Part shown: positions 17,726-27,959 of the stretch, one piece after another
How positions within the stretch are numbered: the first letter of the stretch is position 1
Layout: every line of letters begins with the position of its first letter
NCBI GenBank assembly: GCA_017512675.1
Contig: JAFWEY010000102.1
Span: 1-61,775 of the forward strand
Direction of reading: 5' to 3'
DNA from: Clostridia bacterium
GTDB lineage: Bacteria > Bacillota > Clostridia > Christensenellales > Aristaeellaceae
DNA length: 61,775 nucleotides
The notes under the pieces: model-generated
What the model was told of the DNA's origin: nothing
Databases searched by the model: none
What the model saw: only the letters and a program-made list of their open reading frames with translations
Position numbers and translations under genes: made by a program

Positions 17726-17754
17726 AATATATCACATCGCTGCGGGAAATGCAA
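17726..17754 (-). promoter_or_regulatory. promoter of the SRP RNA
   Basis: TTGCAT (17754-17749), 17-nt spacer, TATATT (17731-17726). The predicted start 7 nt downstream is the 5' base of the SRP hairpin. Read-through could also feed tilS-hpt, for which no separate promoter is seen. Confidence 0.75.
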
Positions 17755-18022
17755 GCGGTGAATTGTTACTTATTACCTATAGGAAACCATGGGACGAAAG
17801 GAAACGCCATGGGAGAGCATGGCGGGAGCGGTGCCGCCGCCCGGATCAGAGGGGTTTCTCCTGAAACGCGTTTTTCTCGCGAACGCGGGGATCCCGCCTG
17901 GCGGTCCGCCTTCGGACATCGGGCGAACGGATAAACGGTTCCGCGCCGGCGGATTCACCGGGCCGATCCGCCCGGCGGGCGGAACCGCTCGGAAACCTGC
18001 CGTTTGCGCGTCCGAAAGGCGG

Positions 18023-18787
18023 TCACATGGCAAGCGAAACCCGCGAGGGGCGGCTGCCGAAGGAGGCGCTGCCTTCCTTATTATTAAAGAGGAGCGGTTT
18101 TTCGAACCCGTCGGCCCATGCCGCACAAACGTCGGCAATCAGCCGATGTCCGGCCTGGTTGGGATGCATGCCGTCGGCGCACAGCAGCCTGTCCGGGTTC
18201 GGAATCTTCAGAAATCCCTCCCGTACGGGGATGCACGGGCAGCCTTCGTGGGCCGCTGCGCGCGCGGCGATTGAGGAATAGTATTCCTGCCAGCGGTAGA
18301 TGCGGCCGGGGTCTCCGAGGAACTTCAGCACGTTTTCTTCCGAAACGCCGTTCTGGCAGACCCAATGGAAGAAGCGCCCGCTGTCCAGCGGCGGCAGCGT
18401 GCACAGGACGGGGAATCCGCCGCGCGCGGAAATCAGGCGAATCATCCGCTCCAGGGTCGCTTCAAACTCTTCCGGACTCACCCGCGGGAAATGCGGCAGA
18501 TCCGGCCGGTCGGATACTTCTCTCCAATTGTGATTGCAGTCGTTCCCGCCGAATTCTATGACGACAGCACAGCCGCGCAGCGCGTCGAACGGCTGTGCCG
18601 ACAGCAGCTCCAGCGCCTCAGGCGCGGTCCGCCCCATCCTCGACTGATTCGTGATCGCGATGCCGTGCTCCTGAGACAGCAGGCTGACGGCGCTTTCCTT
18701 CAGGATCGTATACCGGCCCCGGGCCGTGTCGTACACAACCCCCTTTGCAATCGAATCTCCCCATATTTGAACACTGCGACAGCGCAT
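18023..18787 (-). CDS. SGNH/GDSL hydrolase
   Basis: 254 residues with the blocks of SGNH esterases/lipases: GDS with nucleophile Ser12, GGND (block III, Gly-Asn) and the C-terminal DGMHPNQ with the Asp-His pair. No signal peptide is seen, so it is probably cytoplasmic; carbohydrate or acyl-ester deacylation is the likely chemistry. The frame opens at GTG 18796, but GAGG fits ATG 18787 better (8 nt). It is a single gene with its own strong promoter. The 260 nt after its stop (17760-18022) contain no gene. Confidence 0.85.
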   Translation of the reverse strand: MRCRSVQIWGDSIAKGVVYDTARGRYTILKESAVSLLSQEHGIAITNQSRMGRTAPEALELLSAQPFDALRGCAVVIEFGGNDCNHNWREVSDRPDLPHFPRVSPEEFEATLERMIRLISARGGFPVLCTLPPLDSGRFFHWVCQNGVSEENVLKFLGDPGRIYRWQEYYSSIAARAAAHEGCPCIPVREGFLKIPNPDRLLCADGMHPNQAGHRLIADVCAAWADGFEKPLLFNNKEGSASFGSRPSRVSLAM

Positions 18788-18823
18788 CGGCGGCACCTCG
18801 TTTCACATCTGGTTTTCTAAACT

Positions 18824-18852
18824 ATTATAAGCGATATGATTAAATATGTCAA
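18824..18852 (-). promoter_or_regulatory. perfect consensus promoter of the SGNH hydrolase gene
   Basis: TTGACA (18852-18847), exactly 17-nt AT-rich spacer, TATAAT (18829-18824), an ideal sigma-A promoter. Transcription should start near 18817, about 30 nt before ATG 18787. Confidence 0.85.
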
Positions 18853-19061
18853 GTGATTGCGAACATTTTGTCCTGCGCTGAAAGCGCCTGCGCCGCATCG
18901 GCGGAGAAAAACCGAAAGCATACCGGAACAGCGGCCGTGCGGGAACGCGAAGGAATTGAGGACGGTGCGGGGATCGCGGTTCTGTTCGGGGTCCGGAGGC
19001 CTTTCGGGGCGCAAATACCGCCTTTGCCTGAAATTTAACAGAAAATCCCCGCGGCATCCCC

Positions 19062-19090
19062 TTGCGGTTCGGCGCCCGGGCTGATATAAT
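19062..19090 (+). promoter_or_regulatory. promoter of the S10-spc-alpha ribosomal operon
   Basis: TTGCGG (19062-19067), 17-nt spacer, TATAAT (19085-19090). The start should be near 19097, giving a leader of about 220 nt before rpsJ. The rest of the 18853-19061 interval shows no gene or clear structure. Confidence 0.75.
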
Positions 19091-19213
19091 TTCAAGGCTG
19101 CGTAATGCAGGAGCGAATGCCGGTTCGCGGCGCTTCGGCGCGAGGGATGAAGCGGAAGGTTGCGGCAAGGCCGGGAATTTCCGTGGACCAGTCCGACAAT
19201 CGGGCGACGTTGG

Positions 19214-19294
19214 CTCATGCCGCGTCGTGGAAGACCTCTGCCAAGGGCAGAGGATGCAGCTTTTTAAGAACACGCCCGGCAGCGTGTGCATGAG
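19214..19294 (+). promoter_or_regulatory. attenuator-like leader structure upstream of rpsJ
   Basis: Inside the S10 operon leader an 8-bp hairpin (19235-19242 with 19246-19253) is followed 7 nt later by TTTTT (19261-19265), as in a weak terminator. A longer-range pairing, CTCATGC (19214-19220) with GCATGAG (19288-19294), encloses it. In E. coli the S10 leader is attenuated through binding of L4, whose gene is third in this operon. A similar role here is inferred from position and shape only. Confidence 0.55.
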
Positions 19295-19315
19295 TCTTAA
19301 CAAGGAGGAAGTTTC

Positions 19316-19624
19316 ATGGCCAGTCAGAAGATTCGCATCAAACTGAAAGCGTACGAGCACGGCGTGATCGATCAGAGCGCAGCCCGCATCGTGGAGACCG
19401 CCAAGTGCACAGGATCCAGGGTTTCCGGCCCGATCCCGCTGCCCACCGAGAAAGAGATCGTCACGATCCTGCGCTCGCCCCACAAGCACAAGGATTCCCG
19501 CGAGCAGTTCGAAATGCGCACCCATAAGCGCCTGATCGACATTCTCAGCCCCACGCCCAAAACGGTGGACGCGCTGACGAAGCTCGACCTGCCGGCCGGC
19601 GTCGAGATCGAGATCAAGGTGTAA
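19316..19624 (+). CDS. rpsJ: 30S ribosomal protein S10
   Basis: 102 residues, full length. S10 sits in the 30S head and, as NusE, also joins antitermination complexes. Conserved features include [11 protein letters not shown] at the N-terminus and the THKRLIDI segment. First gene of the supercluster, with AAGGAGGAAG 7 nt before ATG 19316; rplC follows after 33 nt. Confidence 0.98.
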   Translation: MASQKIRIKLKAYEHGVIDQSAARIVETAKCTGSRVSGPIPLPTEKEIVTILRSPHKHKDSREQFEMRTHKRLIDILSPTPKTVDALTKLDLPAGVEIEIKV

Positions 19625-19657
19625 TAAACGGAACCCAACATGGAGGTGTAAAAATAG

Positions 19658-20308
19658 ATGGAAAAGGCAATTCTCGGTAAGAAGATTGGCATGACTCAGA
19701 TCTTCCTCGCGGACGGTCGTCTGATGCCGGTCACGGTCGTCGAAGCCGGTCCCTGCCCGGTGGTGCAGGTGAAAACCAGGGCAACCGACGGCTACGAAGC
19801 TGTTCAGGTCGGCTTCGGCGAGCTCGCGGAGAAGCGGGCGGAGAAGCTGAAGAACAAACCCGAGCTCGGCCACTTCAAGAAAGCGGGCGTGGGCGCCACC
19901 CGGTTCCTGCGCGAGCTTCGCCTGGACGACATCTCAGCCCTGAAGGTCGGGGACGCGATCAAGTGCGATGTGTTCGCCGAAGGCGATCGCGTGGATGTGA
20001 CGGGCACGAGCAAGGGCCACGGATACACCGGTGCCATTCAGCGCTGGAACCAGCACACCGGCCCGATGAAACACGGCTCCAAGTACCACAGGGGCGTCGG
20101 CTCTCTGAGCGCCAACTCGGATCCCTCCCGCGTTTTCAAGAACAAGCACATGGCCGGCCAGTACGGCTGCGAGCGCGTGACGATCCAGAACCTTGAGATC
20201 ATCAGGGTGGATGCCGAAAGGAACCTGCTGATGATCAAGGGCGCCATTCCCGGCGCGAACGGCGCACTGGTCACGGTGCGTTCCTCGTGCAAAAAGGTGG
20301 AAGCCTGA
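19658..20308 (+). CDS. rplC: 50S ribosomal protein L3
   Basis: 216 residues, the usual length. An early 50S assembly protein near the peptidyl transferase centre. Recognised by the N-terminal [10 protein letters not shown], the [10 protein letters not shown] region and the extended loop around [18 protein letters not shown] lies upstream of ATG 19658. rplD follows after 27 nt. Confidence 0.98.
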   Translation: MEKAILGKKIGMTQIFLADGRLMPVTVVEAGPCPVVQVKTRATDGYEAVQVGFGELAEKRAEKLKNKPELGHFKKAGVGATRFLRELRLDDISALKVGDAIKCDVFAEGDRVDVTGTSKGHGYTGAIQRWNQHTGPMKHGSKYHRGVGSLSANSDPSRVFKNKHMAGQYGCERVTIQNLEIIRVDAERNLLMIKGAIPGANGALVTVRSSCKKVEA

Positions 20309-20335
20309 CGCTTTCCGGAAGGAGGACAACGAACA

Positions 20336-20959
20336 ATGCCTAAAGTAGCAATGGTCAATATGCAGGGCAAGCCGGTGGGAGAGATCGAGCTGAGCGACAA
20401 TACGTTCGGCGCCGAGATCCACGAATCGGCAATGCACCTGGTTGTACGCGCCCAGCTGAACGCGAAGCGGCAGGGCACGCAGTCCGCAAGGACCCGTACG
20501 GAAGTAGAGGGCAGCGGCAAAAAGATTTATCGCCAGAAGGGCACCGGCAACGCGCGTCATCACAGCCGCAGAGCGCCGCAGTTCACCCACGGCGGAATGG
20601 TGTTTGCCGTCAAGCCGCGCGATTACAGCTTTACGGTTCCGAAGAAGGTCAAGCGCCTGGCGATGAAGAGCGCGCTGTCCAGCAAGGTCGCGGAGGGCGA
20701 CATCATCGTGCTTGACAAGCTGGAGCTCGCCGAAGCGAAGACCCGCACCGTCGCGAAGATGCTCAAGGATCTGGGCGTCGCGAAGAAAGCCCTGATCGTG
20801 GTGCCGGAGAAGGACGAAGCCCTGATCCGCGCGTCCCGCAACATCGAAGGCGTTCAGGCTTCCCACGTGGGCGTGCTGAACGTGCTGGACATCCTCAAAT
20901 ACGACAAATTCGTGATCACTCAGGACGCCGCCAGGAAGTGCGAGGAGGTGTACGACTGA
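20336..20959 (+). CDS. rplD: 50S ribosomal protein L4
   Basis: 207 residues with the long basic loop ([18 protein letters not shown]) that reaches into the exit tunnel. In E. coli L4 also represses this operon through the S10 leader, which makes the hairpin before rpsJ of interest. Its TGA overlaps the rplW ATG by one base, so the two are translationally coupled. Confidence 0.97.
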   Translation: MPKVAMVNMQGKPVGEIELSDNTFGAEIHESAMHLVVRAQLNAKRQGTQSARTRTEVEGSGKKIYRQKGTGNARHHSRRAPQFTHGGMVFAVKPRDYSFTVPKKVKRLAMKSALSSKVAEGDIIVLDKLELAEAKTRTVAKMLKDLGVAKKALIVVPEKDEALIRASRNIEGVQASHVGVLNVLDILKYDKFVITQDAARKCEEVYD

Positions 20960-21261
20960 TGAAAAGCCCCTATGACATCATCCTGCGCCCGGTGCTGACA
21001 GAGAAAAGCTATGAGGCGATGAACGACAGGAAGTACACTTTCGAAGTCGCTGTCAAAGCCGGCAAAACGGAAATCAAGGACGCCGTGGAAAAGATTTTCG
21101 ACGTGAAGGTCGAAGCGGTCAATACCATGCGCGTCGAGGGCAAGATGAAGCGCCAGGGCCGCACCATGGGCCGCCGCCCCGAGCGCAAGAAAGCGATTGT
21201 CACCCTGAAGAAGGACTCCAAGGGCATCGAGTTCTTCGAAGGCATGGCTGCTGAGAATTAA
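20959..21261 (+). CDS. rplW: 50S ribosomal protein L23
   Basis: 100 residues. L23 lies at the tunnel exit and is the docking site for SRP and trigger factor. The N-terminal [13 protein letters not shown] motif is clear. GAGGAGG lies about 11 nt before ATG 20959, inside the end of rplD; the frame is open further upstream but without a better start. Confidence 0.97.
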   Translation: MKSPYDIILRPVLTEKSYEAMNDRKYTFEVAVKAGKTEIKDAVEKIFDVKVEAVNTMRVEGKMKRQGRTMGRRPERKKAIVTLKKDSKGIEFFEGMAAEN

Positions 21262-21277
21262 GGAGGGGAAAGCAAGT

Positions 21278-22108
21278 ATGGCTATTCGAGTGTACAAGCC
21301 GACCTCGCCTGCGCGGCGTTTCATGTCGGTTCTCTCGTTCGCAGAGCTGACCCGGAAAGCTCCGGAGCGCTCTCTGACCACCGATCTGCGCCACAGGGCC
21401 GGCCGCAACAACACCGGCAAGATCACCGTCCGTCACCAGGGCGGCGGCGCGCGCAGAAAGTACCGCATCATCGATTTCAAACGCAACAAGGATTCCATCC
21501 CGGCGAAGGTTGCCGCGATTGAATACGATCCGAATCGGACCTGCTTTATCGCCCTGCTGCACTACGCCGACGGCGAGAAGCGCTACATCCTGGCGCCGCT
21601 GGACCTGAAGGTCGGCGACACCGTGATGAGCGGCGAAGGCGCGGACATCAAGGCAGGCAACTGCCTGAAGATCCAGGACATCCCGCTGGGCACGCTGATT
21701 CACAACATCGAGCTCAAACCCGGCCAGGGCGGCAAGATGGTTCGCTCCGCGGGCACCGCGGCGCAGCTGATCGCCAAGGAAGGCTCTATGGCGCAGATCC
21801 GCCTGCCCTCCGGTGAAGTGCGCAAGGTCGCGATGACCGCCCGCGCGACGATCGGCCAGGTTGGCAACACCGATCACATGAACGTGCGCATCGGCAAAGC
21901 CGGCAGGCAGCGTCATCTGGGCATTCGCCCCCACGTCCGCGGCGTCGTCATGAACCCGGTGGATCACCCGCACGGCGGCGGCGAAGGCCGCTCCCCGGTC
22001 GGCATGCCGGCTCCGATGTCTCCGTGGGGCAAGAAGACCCAGGGCGTCAAGACCCGCAAGCATCGCAAGTATTCCGACAAGTTGATCGTCAAGAAGGCTG
22101 GCAAGTAA
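21278..22108 (+). CDS. rplB: 50S ribosomal protein L2
   Basis: 276 residues, full length. One of the most conserved ribosomal proteins, needed for subunit joining and peptidyl transferase. The [16 protein letters not shown] and HPHGGGEGR motifs are intact, the latter holding the conserved histidine. AAGGAGG precedes ATG 21278. Confidence 0.98.
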   Translation: MAIRVYKPTSPARRFMSVLSFAELTRKAPERSLTTDLRHRAGRNNTGKITVRHQGGGARRKYRIIDFKRNKDSIPAKVAAIEYDPNRTCFIALLHYADGEKRYILAPLDLKVGDTVMSGEGADIKAGNCLKIQDIPLGTLIHNIELKPGQGGKMVRSAGTAAQLIAKEGSMAQIRLPSGEVRKVAMTARATIGQVGNTDHMNVRIGKAGRQRHLGIRPHVRGVVMNPVDHPHGGGEGRSPVGMPAPMSPWGKKTQGVKTRKHRKYSDKLIVKKAGK

Positions 22109-22132
22109 TTCGCCAGGGAAGGAGGCTGCTTC

Positions 22133-22411
22133 ATGAGCAGATCGGTTAAAAAAGGTCCGTTCATTCAGCCTGTGCTGCTCAAGCGCGTGCAGGAAATGAA
22201 TGCCAGCGGAGAAAAGAAGGTCATCAAGACCTGGTCCCGCGCTTCAACCATTTTCCCGGACTTCATCGGCCACACTGTCGCGGTGCATGACGGCCGCAAG
22301 CACGTTCCGGTATATGTGACAGAAGACATGGTTGGCCATAAGTTCGGCGAGTTTGCCCCCACCCGCACGTTCAGGGGTCACGCCGGCGAAAAGGCTTCGG
22401 CCCGTAAGTAA
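22133..22411 (+). CDS. rpsS: 30S ribosomal protein S19
   Basis: 92 residues. S19 is in the 30S head next to S13. It begins with the family's [10 protein letters not shown] and contains the [14 protein letters not shown] and [11 protein letters not shown] segments. AAGGAGG lies upstream of ATG 22133; rplV follows after 18 nt. Confidence 0.98.
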   Translation: MSRSVKKGPFIQPVLLKRVQEMNASGEKKVIKTWSRASTIFPDFIGHTVAVHDGRKHVPVYVTEDMVGHKFGEFAPTRTFRGHAGEKASARK

Positions 22412-22429
22412 GCGGAAGGAGAGAAAAGT

Positions 22430-22816
22430 ATGGCAACTCGAGTGAGAGAAAAGGCAAAGGCGCGCCATGAAAACGCCGACAAGCGGCCGCGCGCTGTTGC
22501 CAGGTTTATCCGCATCTCATCCCGCAAGGTCAAGATCGTCATCGACCTGATCCGCGGAAAGAGCGTGGATGAGGCGCAGGCCATTCTGATGTATACGCCC
22601 AAGAGCGCCGCGCCGGTGGTATTGAAGCTTCTCAATTCCGCGATCGCGAACGCGGAGAATAATCTCGGCATGGCGCGCGAAGATCTGTATGTGGCTGAAG
22701 TGTACGCCAACCAGGGTCCGACCCTGAAGCGCTACTGGCCCCGTTCTCACGGCCGGGCCGATCAGATCCTGAAACGTACCAGCAACATCACCATCGTGCT
22801 CGATGAGAAAAAGTAA
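22430..22816 (+). CDS. rplV: 50S ribosomal protein L22
   Basis: 128 residues. L22 lines the narrow part of the exit tunnel with its beta hairpin, seen here near the C-terminus ([17 protein letters not shown]), the site of macrolide-resistance changes in other species. The N-terminus is about 15 residues longer than in E. coli, basic and variable. Confidence 0.97.
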   Translation: MATRVREKAKARHENADKRPRAVARFIRISSRKVKIVIDLIRGKSVDEAQAILMYTPKSAAPVVLKLLNSAIANAENNLGMAREDLYVAEVYANQGPTLKRYWPRSHGRADQILKRTSNITIVLDEKK

Positions 22817-22849
22817 CGCACGAACCGACGAGTAAATGGAGGGAATTCA

Positions 22850-23536
22850 ATGGGCCAGAAGGTAAATCCCCACGGCGCGCGCGTCGGTGTGATCCTGGAT
22901 TGGAGCACCAAATGGTACGCCGGGAAAAAGGATTTTTCCAACAACCTGATCGAGGATTATAAACTGCGCGAAATGCTCAAGGAAAAGCTGAACATGGCGG
23001 GCATCTCGCACATCGATATCGAGCGGACCGCGGGCCGCGTAACGGTTTCCGTGTTCACCGCCAAGCCGGGCATCGTAATCGGCAAGGGCGGCACCGGCGT
23101 CGAAGCGCTGAAGAAGGAAATCGAAGCGTTCACCGGCAAGCAGGTCAACCTGAATATCATGGAGATCAAGAACCCCGAAGTGAACGCGCAGCTGGTCGCG
23201 GAGAACATCGCGCAGCAGCTCGAAAAGCGCGTATCGTTCCGCCGGGCGATGAAGCAGTGCCTCGGCCGCGCGATGAAGGGCGGCGCAAAGGGCATCAAGA
23301 CCATGGTATCCGGACGTCTGGGCGGCGCGGACATCGCCCGCTCCGAAGGCTATCACGAAGGTTCGATCCCGCTGCAGACGCTGCGCGCGAACATCGACTA
23401 CGGATTCACCGAAGCCAAAACGGCATACGGCCGCATCGGCGTGAAGGTGTGGATCTACAAGGGCCAGGTGCTGCCGAACGCCAAGAAGGCGCAGGGCGGC
23501 GCTCCCGCCCGCAAGACGGAAGGAGTGAGATCCTAA
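22850..23536 (+). CDS. rpsC: 30S ribosomal protein S3
   Basis: 228 residues. S3 sits at the mRNA entry of the 30S head and helps unwind mRNA. It has the MGQKVNPHG start and a KH domain with the GKGG loop ([10 protein letters not shown]). GGAGGG lies before ATG 22850. Its TAA overlaps the rplP ATG by one base. Confidence 0.98.
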   Translation: MGQKVNPHGARVGVILDWSTKWYAGKKDFSNNLIEDYKLREMLKEKLNMAGISHIDIERTAGRVTVSVFTAKPGIVIGKGGTGVEALKKEIEAFTGKQVNLNIMEIKNPEVNAQLVAENIAQQLEKRVSFRRAMKQCLGRAMKGGAKGIKTMVSGRLGGADIARSEGYHEGSIPLQTLRANIDYGFTEAKTAYGRIGVKVWIYKGQVLPNAKKAQGGAPARKTEGVRS

Positions 23537-23967
23537 TGCTGATGCCCAAGAGAGTCAAGCGCCGCAAGGTGCAGCGCGGCCGTATGACCGGCAAAGCGCA
23601 GCGCGGCAATTTCCTCGCTTATGGCGATTATGGTCTGGTTGCGACCGATCCGGCGTGGATCACCTCCAACCAGATTGAAGCAGCCCGTCAGGCCATGACC
23701 CGCTATACGAAGCGCGGCGGCCAGGTCTGGATCAAGATCTTCCCCGACAAGCCCGTGACCGCAAAGCCCGCCGAGACCCGCATGGGCTCCGGCAAAGGCG
23801 CGCCGGAATACTGGGTAGCCGTTGTGAAGCCGGGCCGCGTCCTGTTCGAAATGAAGGGCGTAACCGAAGAAGTCGCGCGCGAAGCGCTGCGCCTCGCTTC
23901 CAACAAGCTGCCGGTGAAGACCAAATACATCAAGAGAGAAACGGAGAAGGCAGGTGAAGAGCAGTGA
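23536..23967 (+). CDS. rplP: 50S ribosomal protein L16
   Basis: 143 residues. L16 contacts the A-site tRNA elbow. It is recognised by [11 protein letters not shown] and the [17 protein letters not shown] motif. GGAAGGAG within the end of rpsC serves ATG 23536. The last codons overlap the GTG of rpmC by 4 nt. Confidence 0.98.
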   Translation: MLMPKRVKRRKVQRGRMTGKAQRGNFLAYGDYGLVATDPAWITSNQIEAARQAMTRYTKRGGQVWIKIFPDKPVTAKPAETRMGSGKGAPEYWVAVVKPGRVLFEMKGVTEEVAREALRLASNKLPVKTKYIKRETEKAGEEQ

Positions 23968-24167
23968 AGTCAAAGGAATTCAGGGAACTGATGGAGAAAT
24001 CCACCTCTGAGCTCGACACCGTGTTGAAGGATAAAAAGGCGGAACTGTTCAACCTCCGCTTCCAGCTGGCCACCGGTCAGCTCCAGAACACCTCGGCGAT
24101 CGCCGCCTGCAAACGCGATATCGCCCGTGTCAAAACCGTTATCCGCCAGCGCGAAGCGCAGGCGTGA
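23964..24167 (+). CDS. rpmC: 50S ribosomal protein L29
   Basis: 67 residues, helical hairpin protein near the tunnel exit, beside L23. Starts with GTG 23964 in a GTGA overlap with the rplP stop. The [13 protein letters not shown] motif is typical. Confidence 0.96.
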   Translation: MKSKEFRELMEKSTSELDTVLKDKKAELFNLRFQLATGQLQNTSAIAACKRDIARVKTVIRQREAQA

Positions 24168-24196
24168 CAATCACGCGAAAGGAGGCTGCCCGTAAA

Positions 24197-24457
24197 ATGG
24201 CCGAGCAGAGAGGGATTCGTAAAACCCGTGTCGGCGTCGTCGTCTCTGATAAGATGGACAAGACGATCGTCGTGGAAATTCGTACCCGTGTAAAACATCC
24301 GCTGTATGGCAAGATCATGAATCGCACACAGAAGTTCAAGGCGCATGACGAGAACAACGAGTGCGGCATCGGCGATACCGTTCGCGTGATGGAGACCCGT
24401 CCGCTTTCGAAGGACAAGCGCTGGCGCCTGGTGGAAATCATCGAAAAGGCGAAGTAA
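24197..24457 (+). CDS. rpsQ: 30S ribosomal protein S17
   Basis: 86 residues, OB-fold primary 16S rRNA binder. ATG 24197 is preceded by AAAGGAGG; the frame is open back to GTG 24164, but those 11 extra codons lie on the ribosome binding site and are not family-like. The [13 protein letters not shown] motif is clear. Confidence 0.97.
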   Translation: MAEQRGIRKTRVGVVVSDKMDKTIVVEIRTRVKHPLYGKIMNRTQKFKAHDENNECGIGDTVRVMETRPLSKDKRWRLVEIIEKAK

Positions 24458-24487
24458 TCCGGCCGCTGACAAGGAGGAAATAGAACC

Positions 24488-24856
24488 ATGATTCAACCGC
24501 AAACCCGGTTAAAGGTTGCCGATAATTCCGGCGCGAAAGAAATCATGTGCTTCCGCGTGCTGGGCGGTTCGTTCCGCCGTGAAGGCGGGATCGGCGATAT
24601 CATCGTCGCTTCCGTCAAGACAGCAACGCCAGGCGGCACCGTAAAGAAGGGCGAAGTAGTCAAGGCAGTGATCGTTCGTACGGTCAAGCAGTACCGCCGC
24701 GCGGACGGCAGCTACATCCGCTTTGACGACAACGCCGCCGTGATCATCAACGATCAGAAGCAGCCCCGCGGAACCCGCATCTTCGGGCCTGTTGCAAGGG
24801 AACTGCGCGAGAAGGATTTCATGAAGATCATCTCGCTGGCGCCCGAAGTACTGTAA
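24488..24856 (+). CDS. rplN: 50S ribosomal protein L14
   Basis: 122 residues, exact family length. L14 forms an intersubunit bridge and is the target of the silencing factor RsfS. Begins [17 protein letters not shown] and ends with the [10 protein letters not shown] motif. AAGGAGG precedes ATG 24488. Confidence 0.98.
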   Translation: MIQPQTRLKVADNSGAKEIMCFRVLGGSFRREGGIGDIIVASVKTATPGGTVKKGEVVKAVIVRTVKQYRRADGSYIRFDDNAAVIINDQKQPRGTRIFGPVARELREKDFMKIISLAPEVL

Positions 24857-24869
24857 GGAGGTGCCTGAA

Positions 24870-25202
24870 ATGTCCAATCTGAATGTAAAAACCGGCGATA
24901 CCGTCGTCGTCATCTCCGGCACCGACAAAGGCAAGCAGGGCAAGATCCAGAAGGCTTTCCCGAAGACGGGCAAGGTAATTGTCGAGAACGTGGCGATGGT
25001 GAAGCGCCATCAGAAGCCCCGCGGACAGGGAATGCCCGGCGGCATCGTCGAGAAGGAAGCCGCGATTCCGGTGTCCAAGGTCATGCTGGTGTGCCCCAGC
25101 TGCAAGAAGGCCACCCGCGTTGCCCACAAGTTCCTCGATGACGGCACAAAGGCCCGCAAGGTGCGCGTCTGCAAAAAGTGCGGCGCAACCTTCGACAACT
25201 GA
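24870..25202 (+). CDS. rplX: 50S ribosomal protein L24, zinc-ribbon form
   Basis: 110 residues. The KOW domain ([15 protein letters not shown]) starts 50S assembly. The C-terminal half carries two CxxC pairs (Cys75/78 and Cys101/104) that should bind zinc, a form common in Clostridia and absent in E. coli. AAGGAGG favours ATG 24870 over the in-frame GTG at 24861. Confidence 0.96.
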   Translation: MSNLNVKTGDTVVVISGTDKGKQGKIQKAFPKTGKVIVENVAMVKRHQKPRGQGMPGGIVEKEAAIPVSKVMLVCPSCKKATRVAHKFLDDGTKARKVRVCKKCGATFDN

Positions 25203-25222
25203 TCGACCAGGAGGTAACGCAA

Positions 25223-25765
25223 GTGGCACGTTTGAAGGAAAAATACGCAAATGAAGTCGCTCCTGCCCTGATGCAGAAGTTCGGCTACAAGAATGTGATG
25301 CAGATTCCGCGCCTTGAAAAGATCGTGATCAACATGGGCTTGGGCGATTGCAAGGACAACGCCAAAGCCATGGAGGTCGCAGTCAAGGAGCTGGAAACCA
25401 TCGCCGGTCAGCATCCGCTGGTGACCAAGGCCAAGAAGTCCATCGCGAACTTCAAAGTGCGCGAGGGAATGAATGTCGGCGCCAAGGTGACGCTGCGCGG
25501 CGAGCGCATGTATGAATTCACCGACAAGCTGGTTAGCATCGTTTTGCCCCGCGTCCGCGACTTCCGCGGCGTATCCGGCAAGGCGTTCGACGGCCGCGGA
25601 AACTACGCCCTGGGCGTCCGTGAACAGCTGATCTTCCCGGAAATCGATTACGATAAGGTGGAGAAGATCCGCGGCATGGAAATGATCTTCGTCACAACGG
25701 CCAAGACCGATGAAGAGGCGAAGGAACTGCTGCGTCTTATGGGCATGCCCTTTGCCCAGGCGTGA
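25223..25765 (+). CDS. rplE: 50S ribosomal protein L5
   Basis: 180 residues. L5 binds 5S rRNA and contacts P-site tRNA. AGGAGG lies about 8 nt before GTG 25223, after which the family sequence ARLKEKY begins; upstream codons in the same frame belong to the gap. The motif IVINMGLGD is intact. Confidence 0.97.
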   Translation: MARLKEKYANEVAPALMQKFGYKNVMQIPRLEKIVINMGLGDCKDNAKAMEVAVKELETIAGQHPLVTKAKKSIANFKVREGMNVGAKVTLRGERMYEFTDKLVSIVLPRVRDFRGVSGKAFDGRGNYALGVREQLIFPEIDYDKVEKIRGMEMIFVTTAKTDEEAKELLRLMGMPFAQA

Positions 25766-25784
25766 TTGAAGGAGGAAACACAGC

Positions 25785-25970
25785 GTGGCTAAGACAAGCA
25801 TGAAGGTTAAGCAGGCGAGAGAGCCGAAGTTCTCCACCCGCGCCTATACCCGCTGCCGCATCTGCGGTCGTCCGCACTCGGTGCTTCGCAAATACGGCGT
25901 GTGCCGCATTTGCTTCCGTGAACTGGCGTACAAAGGCCAGATCCCGGGCGTCAGGAAGGCCAGTTGGTAA
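25785..25970 (+). CDS. rpsN: 30S ribosomal protein S14, type Z
   Basis: 61 residues, the short zinc-binding form of S14 with Cys24, Cys27, Cys40 and Cys43. Starts with GTG 25785 behind AAGGAGG. The zinc-free long form is not in this window. Confidence 0.97.
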   Translation: MAKTSMKVKQAREPKFSTRAYTRCRICGRPHSVLRKYGVCRICFRELAYKGQIPGVRKASW

Positions 25971-25994
25971 GGCTGAACGGAAGGAGGAAGAGCA

Positions 25995-26393
25995 ATGATC
26001 ATGAATGATCCCATCGCGGATATGCTGACTCGGATCCGCAACGCCATTATCGCCAGGCACGAAACCGTGACCATGCCCGCTTCCAACATGAAGAAGGCAA
26101 TCGCGAAGATTCTTGTGGAAGAGGGATACGTCAAATCCTTCGATGTTATCGAAGACGGCGTACAGGGCAAAATCCAGGTCAATCTCAAATATACCCAGGA
26201 CAAGCAGTGCGTCATCAAAGGGCTCAAGCGCATTTCCAAACCGGGCCTGCGCGTGTATGCCAAGAGCGATGAACTGCCCAGGGTGCTGGGCGGCCTCGGA
26301 ATCGCGGTCGTTTCCACATCCAAAGGCGTTATGACAGATCGTCAGGCCCGCGCCGACGGTATCGGCGGCGAAGTGCTGGCCTACATCTGGTAA
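25995..26393 (+). CDS. rpsH: 30S ribosomal protein S8
   Basis: 132 residues. A key 16S central-domain binder; in E. coli it also represses the spc operon. Begins with [21 protein letters not shown] sits 8 nt before ATG 25995. It is followed by an unusually long gap of 102 nt with two GC hairpins (26401-26417 and 26448-26460) before rplF. Confidence 0.98.
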   Translation: MIMNDPIADMLTRIRNAIIARHETVTMPASNMKKAIAKILVEEGYVKSFDVIEDGVQGKIQVNLKYTQDKQCVIKGLKRISKPGLRVYAKSDELPRVLGGLGIAVVSTSKGVMTDRQARADGIGGEVLAYIW

Positions 26394-26495
26394 GGAAAGC
26401 CGCGCCGCAAAGCGGCGCCAGGGTAATCTCGCGGGAGGGGCTGAGCGCCCTTCAGGGCGGGATGGCCGTCACCAATTTATGGAGGTGCTTTTAAC

Positions 26496-27038
26496 ATGTC
26501 TCGAATCGGTAAGCTTCCGATTCCGGTGCCGGCAGGCGTCACCGTGAACATCGGGGATGACAACACCGTAACGGTCAAAGGGCCGAAGGGTGAGCTGGCA
26601 CAGAAGGTAAACACGCAGATCGGCGTGAAGCTGGAGAACGGCGAAGTGGTCGTGACCCGTCCGGCGGACAGCAAGGAATTCCGCTCGCTGCACGGGCTGT
26701 ACCGCGCGCTGATCAACAATATGGTCACCGGCGTTACCAAGGGCTTTGAAAAGGTCCTGGTGATGGAAGGCGTCGGTTACCGTGCCGCCGCAGAGGGAAA
26801 GAAGCTGACGCTGAACGTCGGTTATTCCCATCCGGTGGTGTTCGAAGCGAAGGACGGCATTTCCTTTGAGACGCCGGCGCCCACGCGCATCATCGTCAAG
26901 GGAATCGACAAGCAGGCGGTCGGCGCGATTGCGGCCGACATCCGCGAAGTCCGCAAGCCGGAGCCCTATCTGGGCAAGGGCATTCGCTATGAGAACGAGC
27001 ATATCCGCCGCAAGGAAGGCAAGGCAGGCAAGAAATAA
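26496..27038 (+). CDS. rplF: 50S ribosomal protein L6
   Basis: 180 residues made of two L6 domains, near the factor-binding site. It begins MSRIGKLPI and ends with [27 protein letters not shown] lies upstream of ATG 26496. The 102-nt spacer before it could hold a regulatory or processing site. Confidence 0.98.
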   Translation: MSRIGKLPIPVPAGVTVNIGDDNTVTVKGPKGELAQKVNTQIGVKLENGEVVVTRPADSKEFRSLHGLYRALINNMVTGVTKGFEKVLVMEGVGYRAAAEGKKLTLNVGYSHPVVFEAKDGISFETPAPTRIIVKGIDKQAVGAIAADIREVRKPEPYLGKGIRYENEHIRRKEGKAGKK

Positions 27039-27056
27039 AGAGAGGGGGAACCGTAC

Positions 27057-27425
27057 ATGTTCAAGAAACGGGATCGCAACGAAGTTCGTGTTATCCGTCA
27101 TGAGCGCGTCCGTAAGAAGATCAGCGGAACTTCCGCTCGTCCGCGCCTGGCTGTCTACCGCAGCAACGCGCACATCTACGCGCAGATCATCGACGATACC
27201 GTCGGCAACACGCTGGTCGCAGCATCCACTGTCGAGAAGGCCATTGCCGAGCAGATCGCCGAAATGGACAAAAAGGGTGCCGCTCAGGTCGTCGGAAAAG
27301 CGATCGCCGAGCGCGCCAGGGAAAAGGGAATCACCGAAGTGGTCTTCGACCGCGGCGGTTACATCTACACCGGCCGCGTAGCCGCACTGGCTGCCGGCGC
27401 CCGCGAGGGTGGACTGAATTTCTAA
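27057..27425 (+). CDS. rplR: 50S ribosomal protein L18
   Basis: 122 residues. L18 binds 5S rRNA with L5. The [21 protein letters not shown] segment and the C-terminal [13 protein letters not shown] motif are typical. rpsE follows after 16 nt. Confidence 0.98.
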   Translation: MFKKRDRNEVRVIRHERVRKKISGTSARPRLAVYRSNAHIYAQIIDDTVGNTLVAASTVEKAIAEQIAEMDKKGAAQVVGKAIAERAREKGITEVVFDRGGYIYTGRVAALAAGAREGGLNF

Positions 27426-27441
27426 GGAGGGACTTCATCGC

Positions 27442-27945
27442 ATGCAGCGCAGAGAAAGAGAGCAGGAGAGCGAATTCATTGAAAAGCTCGTGTACGTCAA
27501 TCGCGTTGCCAAGGTTGTCAAAGGCGGTAAGAACTTCCGGTTCACCGCGCTGATGGTCGTTGGCGACGGCGCCGGCCGCGTTGGCTGCGGCATGGGAAAG
27601 GCGACGGAAATTCCCGAAGCCATCCGCAAGGGCGTCGAAGATGCCAAGAAGCACATGATCAATGTGTCGGTCAGGGAGACCACCATCCCGCATGAGATGG
27701 TCGGTAGGTTCGGAACCGGTCAGGTTCTTCTGATGCCGGCTCCCACCGGTACCGGCGTGATCGCCGGCGGTCCGGTCCGCGCCGTTATCGAAGCGGTCGG
27801 GATCAAGGATATCCGCACCAAGTCAATCGGTTCCAGCAATCCGATCAACATGGTTCGCGCGACGCTCCAGGGCCTTTCGCAGCTGCGCACCGCGGAAGAG
27901 GTCGCGAAGCTGCGCGGGAAGACGCCCGAAGAGCTGTTGGGCTGA
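27442..27945 (+). CDS. rpsE: 30S ribosomal protein S5
   Basis: 167 residues. S5 is important for decoding accuracy and mRNA entry. The [19 protein letters not shown] double-strand RNA-binding motif and the [13 protein letters not shown] segment are intact. AAGGAGGG precedes ATG 27442. Confidence 0.98.
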   Translation: MQRREREQESEFIEKLVYVNRVAKVVKGGKNFRFTALMVVGDGAGRVGCGMGKATEIPEAIRKGVEDAKKHMINVSVRETTIPHEMVGRFGTGQVLLMPAPTGTGVIAGGPVRAVIEAVGIKDIRTKSIGSSNPINMVRATLQGLSQLRTAEEVAKLRGKTPEELLG

Positions 27946-27959
27946 GGAGGGCGAAAACA

